Assembly (NCBI RefSeq): GCF_900197875.1
Contig: NZ_FZMO01000525.1
Location: forward strand, 19,185-83,184
Reading direction: 5' to 3'
DNA: 64,000 nt
Source of the DNA: Frankia canadensis
Lineage (GTDB): Bacteria > Actinomycetota > Actinomycetes > Frankiales > Frankiaceae
In this document: piece after piece, positions 58,409 to 64,000 of the stretch
How positions within the stretch are numbered: the first letter of the stretch is position 1
Layout of the letters: every line of letters begins with the position of its first letter
Program-made: the position numbers and the translations under genes
Notes under the pieces: model-generated
Told to the model about the DNA's origin: nothing
Databases searched by the model: none
The model's input: the letters and a program-made list of their open reading frames with translations, nothing else

Positions 58409-59592
58409 CCTCGACCCTCCTGGTTCGGGTCGGTCGTCGATGGTGACCGCGGCGGCGTCGGGTCGCCGCCACCTGCCGGGGCGGAGACGGCCGGCGCGGC
58501 GGTGGCGGCCGTGGCGGTGGCCGTGGCGGTCGGGGCGGTCGGGGCGGCCGTGGTGGCCGTGGTGGTGACGTCCGTGGCGCCGGCGACCGGCGTGGGGCTG
58601 ATCGTCGCGTCGGGGCGCAGCCGTGGGTCGAGCAGCGGGTAGGCGGCGTCGATGAGCAGGTTGACGACGACATAGAACGACGCCGCGACGAGCACGACGC
58701 CGGAGATCAGGGGGAAGTCCCGCCGGCCGAGCGCGCCGACCGTCAGCGACCCGAGCCCCTGGCGGGAGAAGACGTTCTCGATGACGACCGCGCCGCCGAG
58801 CAGCGCGCCCGCGATCCAGCCGGCGATGGTGATCGCCGGCATCAGGGCGTGCCGCAGGGCGTGGCGGACCAGCACCGCCGCCTCCCCGATGCCGCGGCTG
58901 CGGGCCGTCGTCACGAACGGTTCGTCGAGTGTGCGCTCCAGGCCGTTGCGCAGGATCTGCGCGAGCGTCGCGCCCGGGGCGGCGGCGAGGGCGACGGCGG
59001 GCAGCACCAGGCCGCGGGCGGTGTTCGCGCCGATCGCCGGGAACCAGTGCAGTTGGAAGGAGAACACGGTGAGCAGCAGGATCGCCAGCCAGAACGCCGG
59101 CACGGCGACGCCGACGATCTCCAGCAGGGAGAACGGGCTTCGGATCCAGCGCGGCCGGCCCGCGGTCAGCACCGCCACCGTCACCGACCCGATCAGGGCG
59201 AGCCCGATGGCGGCGGCCATCAGCTCGAACGACGGCAGGATCTGCTCGCCGATCGCGGACGTGACGTCCATTCCCTGGTTGTAGGAATGGCCGAGGTCGC
59301 CGCGCAGCAGGTGCCCGAGGTAGTCGAAGTACTGGACCAGCCAGGGCTTGTCCAGCGCGTAGTCGCTGATGATCTGCGCCCTGACCTCGGGGCTGACCGG
59401 CGACTGCCCGATGATCACGTCGACGGTGCTGCCGGACTTCAGGTGCAGCGCGGTGAAGGTGACGGTGACCGCGCCCCAGAGCACGAGCACCGCGTAGCCG
59501 ACCCGCCGGGCGACGGCGAGCCCGACCGCGCCGGCGGAGGAGACCGCGAGGCCTCCTGCGCGCCGCCCGTCCGCCACGAGGGCGATGCTCAC
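58405..59592 (-). CDS. ABC transporter permease, DppB-like, with low-complexity tail
   Basis: A 395-residue permease: RRVGYAVLVLWGAVTVTFTALHL, VQYFDYLGHLLRGDLGHSYNQG (typical DppB periplasmic segment) and the EAA loop TTARSRGIGEAAVLVRHALRHALMP. The last about 65 residues are Thr/Ala/Pro-rich (TTTATTAAPTAPTATATATA) and not part of the family. GTG 59592 overlaps the binding-protein stop. Confidence 0.95.
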   Translation of the reverse strand: MSIALVADGRRAGGLAVSSAGAVGLAVARRVGYAVLVLWGAVTVTFTALHLKSGSTVDVIIGQSPVSPEVRAQIISDYALDKPWLVQYFDYLGHLLRGDLGHSYNQGMDVTSAIGEQILPSFELMAAAIGLALIGSVTVAVLTAGRPRWIRSPFSLLEIVGVAVPAFWLAILLLTVFSFQLHWFPAIGANTARGLVLPAVALAAAPGATLAQILRNGLERTLDEPFVTTARSRGIGEAAVLVRHALRHALMPAITIAGWIAGALLGGAVVIENVFSRQGLGSLTVGALGRRDFPLISGVVLVAASFYVVVNLLIDAAYPLLDPRLRPDATISPTPVAGATDVTTTATTAAPTAPTATATATAATAAPAVSAPAGGGDPTPPRSPSTTDPNQEGRG

Positions 59593-61265
59593 CTGGTCGT
59601 CCAGGCGTCGTAGAACAGCGGGAACGCCTGCGGCTCGAAGCGCAGCCCCTGCACCTTCGTGCTCGACCCGAGGACGTAGTGGAACACGTAGACCGGGAAG
59701 ACGGCGGCGGCGGCGGTGATGCGCTGCTGCGCGTCGCCGTAGAGCTGCGCCTGGCGGGTCAGGTCGGTGGTGTTCAGGGCGTCGGCGAAGATCTTGTCGA
59801 GGGCCGGGTCGGTGAACCGCGACAGGTTCGTGGCGAAGCCGGTCTTCGGCACGGCGGCGCTGCCGAACAGAGTGCGCAGCGCGTCCGGCGAGGCCCGCTG
59901 CCAGCTCATGTCGAGCAGGTCGTAGTCACCGGCGATGACGTTCTTGAGGAAGCCGGCGTAGTCGGGGTTCTCCGTCTTCACCTCGATGCCGATGTCCTTC
60001 GCGGCGGCCTGGACCTGGTCGGCGACGACGTCGCGCTGCTCGCGGGTGTACTCCTTGAGGAACGGGTGGACGAGGGTGAGCCGCTCGCCGTCCTTCGTCC
60101 GGTAGCCCTGGCCGTCGCGGCCGGTCCAGCCCGCCTGGTCGAGGAGCTGGTTCGCCTTGGCCTTGTCGTAGGCGTAGGACGACTCGATCGTCTTGTCATA
60201 GCCGACCGTCGACGGGGACAGCGGCCCCCGGGCCGGCGGGAACACGCCGAAGTACAGCTTCTGGACGATCGTCGACCAGTCGATGCCGACCCGGAACGCC
60301 TCCCGGACCTTGACGTCGGTGAAGGGCCCGCGGGTGGTGTTCGGGTAGTAGTTGTAGTTGCCGCCCGGGGCGGCCGCCGTCTGGATCGTGAATCCCGGCG
60401 TGCGCTTGAGCGCCGCGACGTTCACCGGCGGCACGCTCGCGATCGCGTCGACCTGGCCGCTGGTCAGCGCCCCGTAGCGGGAGGAGTCCTCCGGGATGGA
60501 GCGGATCGACAGCGCGTTCAGGTGTGCCGGGCCGGTGTGCTTCGCGTTCCCCGGCGCCCAGTTGTACCTGTCGTTGCGGACGTAGTCGATGCCCTTGCCC
60601 TTGACATAGCCGCCGGTGCTGATGAAGGGCCCGCTGCCGACGATCTTCGTGCAGAGGTCCGCCGGCGGCTTCTTCAGCGTGCTCGGCGCCTCGATCCCGA
60701 GGTACGCGGTGGCAAGCGATGGCAGGAACGCCGAGTTCGGGGCGCTGAAGCGGACCTCGGCGTGGGTCGCGTCGATCACCGTCGTGCCGGTGTAGGTCGC
60801 GATGGTGCCGGCCGCCAGCTGTGACTTCGTCGTCGGGGCGACGATGTGGTCAAGGTTCGCCTTCACCGCGGCGGCGTCGAACTTCTCGCCGTTGCTGAAG
60901 GTGACGTCGTCGCGCAGGACGAACGAGTACGTCTTCTGGTCCGCCGAGACGGTCCAGCTCTTCGCCAGCCAGGGGGAGAGCGTGCCGTCGTCGCTCAGCG
61001 CGACCAGCGAGTCGACGATCGACCGGGCGAAGAAGCCGTCGACGTCCGCCGGGCTCTGGTGCGGGTCGAGGCAGTTGCCGTCGGAGTTGATCGCGAACGT
61101 CAACGTCCCGCCGCGCACCGGGGAACCGGCCGCGCCGGCCGCGCCGCCCGTGGAACCGCCGCCCGAACCGCAGGCCGCCAGCACGAGCGCCGCGGACAGG
61201 GTGGCGGCGAGCATCAGGGGGCGTCTTTTTCCGCCCTTCCTGAGGCCGAAGACGGTGCTGGCCAT
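59589..61265 (-). CDS. ABC transporter substrate-binding lipoprotein, family 5
   Basis: A 558-residue periplasmic-type binding protein. The signal sequence ends in lipobox LVLAAC (Cys about 32). Family-5 features: TLTFAINSDGNCLDPHQSPADVDGF, then LAKSWTVSADQKTYSFVLRDDVTFSNGEKFDAAAVKANLDHIV, the classical SBP_bac_5 signature. It ends GLRFEPQAFPLFYDAW. Such proteins bind peptides or other zwitterionic solutes, including EDTA-like chelates in the epp system. ATG 61265 follows GGAGAACG. First gene of the ten-gene operon. Confidence 0.95.
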   Translation of the reverse strand: MASTVFGLRKGGKRRPLMLAATLSAALVLAACGSGGGSTGGAAGAAGSPVRGGTLTFAINSDGNCLDPHQSPADVDGFFARSIVDSLVALSDDGTLSPWLAKSWTVSADQKTYSFVLRDDVTFSNGEKFDAAAVKANLDHIVAPTTKSQLAAGTIATYTGTTVIDATHAEVRFSAPNSAFLPSLATAYLGIEAPSTLKKPPADLCTKIVGSGPFISTGGYVKGKGIDYVRNDRYNWAPGNAKHTGPAHLNALSIRSIPEDSSRYGALTSGQVDAIASVPPVNVAALKRTPGFTIQTAAAPGGNYNYYPNTTRGPFTDVKVREAFRVGIDWSTIVQKLYFGVFPPARGPLSPSTVGYDKTIESSYAYDKAKANQLLDQAGWTGRDGQGYRTKDGERLTLVHPFLKEYTREQRDVVADQVQAAAKDIGIEVKTENPDYAGFLKNVIAGDYDLLDMSWQRASPDALRTLFGSAAVPKTGFATNLSRFTDPALDKIFADALNTTDLTRQAQLYGDAQQRITAAAAVFPVYVFHYVLGSSTKVQGLRFEPQAFPLFYDAWTTR

Positions 61266-62100
61266 CGTGTACTCGTTCTCCTTGGGACGTGCGAAAGGAC
61301 GGGGACGGTTCCAGGGGCCGCCGACGTATGAGGCGGCGACGATGCCGCCCGCGGGGTGAAAACGGACAGCCGGAAGGTCGGTTCGGGAAGGCGAGGGCCG
61401 CGTGCCGGGCTGACGGGTGCGTGGGCATCCGCCATGGCGTGCCGCAGGGCGCAGGGGAGGACCGGGCGGGCGGGCCCGCGTCTCACCGGTCGGCCACGGC
61501 GCGGCTCCGGCCAGGCCGGCGGGTGCTGACCGTGCCGGTCGCGGCGGACGTCAGCCCGGGAAGCTGACGCCGACCCGCGCGGCGCGAGGAGTACTCGAAC
61601 AGAGGCAGCTGGAGGAACGGTGAAGGTCGATCGGCAGTCGCCGGGTCAGTACCTGCGCCACCCGCGCGGGACGCAGGCCTGGCACGGCGCCGGCGACCGA
61701 GACGGGACGCATGGTGGTGGAGCGGCCACAGGCGTGACGCCTCGCTCCGGCCATGCCCTCGTCTCCTTCGTCGGGCTCGGGGCGAGCCGCGCCTACCATC
61801 CGTCCGCCGCGATCACAACCACAGCGGTGCGGCGGGCGCGGGCTTGTCCTCGATCATCAGCCGGCCGGCCGACCTGCACGAACGTAGCGGCCACTGTGCA
61901 CATTGTCCACCGGTTTGGTAAAGATTTCGCTTGTGTTGCAGCGGAGGGTCTGTGGCGGGCTGGCGTGGGGTCCGAGGCCCTCGCGGCACCTGGCCGGCGG
62001 TCGATCGCGCGGGATCCCTCTCCGGCGCCGGGGCTCCCCGCCGGTGCCCTCGTCACCTCCGGCCGCGGCCACCTCTCGCCCCCGACCGCCTGCCGGCGGT
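61266..62100. other. 835-bp region upstream of the ABC/monooxygenase operon
   Basis: It must hold the operon promoter. An AT-richer stretch at about 61890-61945 (CATTGTCCACCGGTTTGGTAA region) may be regulatory. Open frames on both strands are biased shadows without domains. No riboswitch-like structure was recognised by eye. Confidence 0.4.
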
Positions 62101-62514
62101 TCAGGAGGGTGGAAGCGAGCCGCCGGGTGTCTGCGGATTGCGCGGGTCGCCCAGGGACGGATCCGGCCCCCCCTGCCAGTACTGCTGAGGAGCCGTCGGG
62201 TTCTGGTCCCAGGGCGAGCCGTTCGGCTGGTAGGACGTCTGCGGGTACCACGGCTGGGGTGTGGTGGACCCCGGCGGCAGGGGAGGCACGGGGGGATAGC
62301 CCGGGGGATAGCCGGCGGCTCCCGGTGCGGCTTTGGCGTTGTTGGAGCTCACCGCGAGCGCGAGGGCGACGACCCAGCCGATGAGCGTCCATCCGAGGAA
62401 AACGTTGATCACGATGACCGACGCCGACTGCCGCTGCCGCACCATCGCGATGACGCTCGGGACGAAGTAGAGCGCTACCAGAACAACGAGAAAAAGCAGT
62501 CCGGCAGCCTTCAT
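62101..62514 (-). CDS. Superinfection-immunity-domain membrane protein
   Basis: A 137-residue protein. Two helices (LLFLVVLVALYFVPSVIAMV and VIVINVFLGWTLIGWVVALALAV) contain the FLGWTLIGWVVAL signature of the superinfection immunity family (PF14373), named after T4 Imm. The C-terminal 80 residues are Pro/Gly/Tyr/Gln-rich (GYPPGYPPVPPLPPG) and probably disordered. ATG 62514. Widespread as a chromosomal gene in actinobacteria, so phage origin is not implied. Function unknown. Confidence 0.82.
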   Translation of the reverse strand: MKAAGLLFLVVLVALYFVPSVIAMVRQRQSASVIVINVFLGWTLIGWVVALALAVSSNNAKAAPGAAGYPPGYPPVPPLPPGSTTPQPWYPQTSYQPNGSPWDQNPTAPQQYWQGGPDPSLGDPRNPQTPGGSLPPS

Positions 62515-62926
62515 GGGATCCCCCGATCCTCTCGCGTGTGCGGCCGCGCTCGTCGCGGGCAGGGTGACTGCACGCCCCTGAAGAGTAACACGATGAATGC
62601 GTCGGGCATTCGGTGAAGGTCGCTGCGTAGACACACAGTTACCGGTTCTGGGCTTTCTCTGGGTGGTCGGCGGGGAAGTCGCTGGTGAGCGGGGTCCGCG
62701 CGGAGGGGCCTGCACGCTGCGTGCTCGGAGGCCGGGTCCGGGCGCCAGATGTTGCCCGCTCATGACAGCGGTGTTGCGGAGTGTTGCGCTCATCCGGCGG
62801 TCTGGTGTGGCATGAGGGCGACGATCCCGCGACGGCCCGCGTGCCCGGCCTCGGCGGTCAGGTCGTCGCGGCGAACCGCGGTGAACGGCGCCGGAGCGGC
62901 GCCGGGTCGCGGGGGAGGAGCGAGGC
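62515..62926. other. 412-bp divergent intergenic region
   Basis: Lies between the small membrane-protein gene and the final LLM gene. No domain-bearing frame or clear operator was seen. A purine-rich Shine-Dalgarno (GGGGGAGGAG, 62911-62920) marks the LLM start. Confidence 0.4.
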
Positions 62927-64000
62927 GTGAAGTTCCTGGCCATCACCCTGATCGTGCACGCGCCCGACCCGTCCACCGGGCGGCTCCCGTCGACCACGGC
63001 CCGGTTCCGCGAGGTGGTCGACAACGCGGTGCTGGCCGAGGAGCTGGGATTCGACGGGTTCGGGGTCGGCGAGCGGCACGAGCGGCCGTTCATCTCCTCA
63101 TCACCACCGGTGGTGCTCAGCCACATCGCGGCGCGGACGTCGAGGATCCGGCTGTTCACGGCGGTCACGACCCTGAGCCTGCTCGACCCGGTGCGGGCCT
63201 ACGAGGACTACGCGACCCTGGACCAGCTCTCCGGCGGCCGACTGGAGCTGATGGTCGGCAAGGGCAACGGCGCGGCGCAGGCGGAGCTGTTCCACGTCAC
63301 CACGGATGACCAGTGGGACCGCAACCGCGAGTCGTACGAGCTGTTCCGCCGGCTGTGGCGGGAGGAGAAGGTCACCTGGTCGGGCCGGTTCCGCCCGTCG
63401 CTGCACGAGGCCGAGGTGTGGCCGCGGCCGCTGCAGCCGGAGATCCGGATCTGGCACGGCAGCGCGACCAGCGAGGCGTCGGTGGACCTCGCCGCCCGCT
63501 ACGGCGACCCGCTGTTCTCCGCCAACGTGACCAACCCCGTCGAGCCGTACGCCGAGCTGGTGCGCCACTACCGGGAGCGTTGGGTGGCCTACGGGCACGA
63601 CCCCGCGGACATCCTCGTCGGCGCGGGCACCGCCGGGTACTACGGCGCGCGCCGCTCGCAGGACGCGATCGCCCGCTACCGGCCGATCTTCGAGGCCCGC
63701 CTCGCCATGTTCCGCAGGATGGGGCAGGAGCCGGTCTTCCCGACGCTGGAGGACGCCCTCGAGCGCAGTTCGATCCTCGTCGGCAGCCCCCAGCAGATCA
63801 TCGAGAAGGTCCACCGGTACCACGAGCGGCTCGGCCACGAGGTGATGCACCTTCCCGTCGACGCCGACGGCCTCACCCCGGCCGAGCATCGCGCGACGCT
63901 CGAGCTCTTCCAGAGCGACATCGCCCCCGTGCTGCGCCGTGAGATCCCCGATCGGGTGGTGCTCTCCGACCGGATCTGCACCGCGCTGCAGCTCGTCGAG
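62927..64000 (+). CDS. LLM-class luciferase-like monooxygenase, 3' cut by window end
   Basis: 358 codons are visible and the frame is open at base 64000. FLAITLIVHAPDPSTGRLP, NAVLAEELGFDGFGVGERH, PPVVLSHIAARTSRIRLFTAVTTLSLLDPVR, YATLDQLSGGRLELMVGKG and WDRNRESYELFRRLWREEKV are bacterial-luciferase-like. It resembles the CE1758 group of FMN-dependent monooxygenases. GTG 62927 is fixed by GGGGGAGGAG 6 nt upstream. It lies next to, but on the opposite strand from, the operon with three other LLM enzymes, so it may act on the same class of substrate. Confidence 0.9.
   Translation, partial: MKFLAITLIVHAPDPSTGRLPSTTARFREVVDNAVLAEELGFDGFGVGERHERPFISSSPPVVLSHIAARTSRIRLFTAVTTLSLLDPVRAYEDYATLDQLSGGRLELMVGKGNGAAQAELFHVTTDDQWDRNRESYELFRRLWREEKVTWSGRFRPSLHEAEVWPRPLQPEIRIWHGSATSEASVDLAARYGDPLFSANVTNPVEPYAELVRHYRERWVAYGHDPADILVGAGTAGYYGARRSQDAIARYRPIFEARLAMFRRMGQEPVFPTLEDALERSSILVGSPQQIIEKVHRYHERLGHEVMHLPVDADGLTPAEHRATLELFQSDIAPVLRREIPDRVVLSDRICTALQLVE

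Noticed and set aside
61266..62100. SAM or S-box-like riboswitch upstream of the possible sulfur-scavenging operon
   Set aside because: No conserved multi-stem structure or terminator/antiterminator pair was recognisable by eye.
62101..62514. Superinfection-immunity domain taken as evidence of a prophage
   Set aside because: The family is common on actinobacterial chromosomes and no phage gene, integrase or att site is visible.

Overview
The window is very GC-rich, with strong G/C preference at third codon positions, GTG and TTG starts, leaderless-looking promoters, and actinobacterial families throughout: LLM flavin monooxygenases, XRE regulators with a ligand-binding half, PknB-like kinases, FN3-GH18 chitinases and many TetR, HxlR and AraC regulators. 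This points to an actinobacterium, plausibly Frankia or a relative; the genus is inference. I see no rRNA, tRNA, CRISPR array or phage structural gene.

Layout. 1-5.1 kb: 3' part of a self-inhibited Fic AMP-transferase, a decayed epimerase fragment, then an operon (FAD amine oxidase, amidohydrolase, LacI regulator) whose promoter carries a 24-bp perfect palindrome at the predicted transcription start. 5.2-12.7 kb: a GH18 chitinase-like protein without signal peptide, an OatA-type acyltransferase, an aldo/keto reductase, DUF4865, TetR and a small flavodoxin-fold protein. 12.7-34 kb: a mosaic accessory region. Partial copies of the 3' end of that flavodoxin gene recur at about 16.4, 16.7, 20.2, 25.1, 25.2, 26.7, 28.5 and 33.9 kb. 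Between them lie a glutamate-receptor-like channel, an MFS exporter, a VOC protein, a large 2-oxoglutarate oxygenase, a regulator/reductase pair, TetR/cupin, a methyltransferase, intact VapBC and RelE/Phd toxin-antitoxin pairs, and fragments of HepT, RelE, VapC, HxlR and an IS630 transposase. The region ends with an O-methyltransferase, an A-PCP-reductase enzyme and a short methylenetetrahydrofolate reductase. 34-43 kb: an odd alpha/beta hydrolase with AraC regulator, HxlR with an enoyl-CoA hydratase, a transmembrane Ser/Thr kinase and a repeat-tailed lipoprotein.

43.8-47.5 kb holds a three-gene minus-strand operon: a nucleoside phosphorylase-like enzyme, a 703-residue membrane protein and a four-helix membrane protein. 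The first two share a 22-residue motif (C-terminal in one, N-terminal in the other). It resembles a nucleosidase-effector conflict (defence) module and is my main candidate for an undescribed system. A NUDIX/NrtR-type gene lies next upstream.

48.8-61.3 kb is a ten-gene minus-strand operon, mostly with 4-bp start/stop overlaps: oligopeptide-type ABC importer, sarcosine-oxidase-like flavoprotein, three LLM monooxygenases, a GNAT acetyltransferase and a C-terminally truncated M20 deacylase. The set resembles both S-substituted cysteine salvage (acetylate, oxygenate, deacetylate) and aminopolycarboxylate degradation. A superinfection-immunity-type membrane protein and a further LLM monooxygenase (cut by the window end) complete the window.
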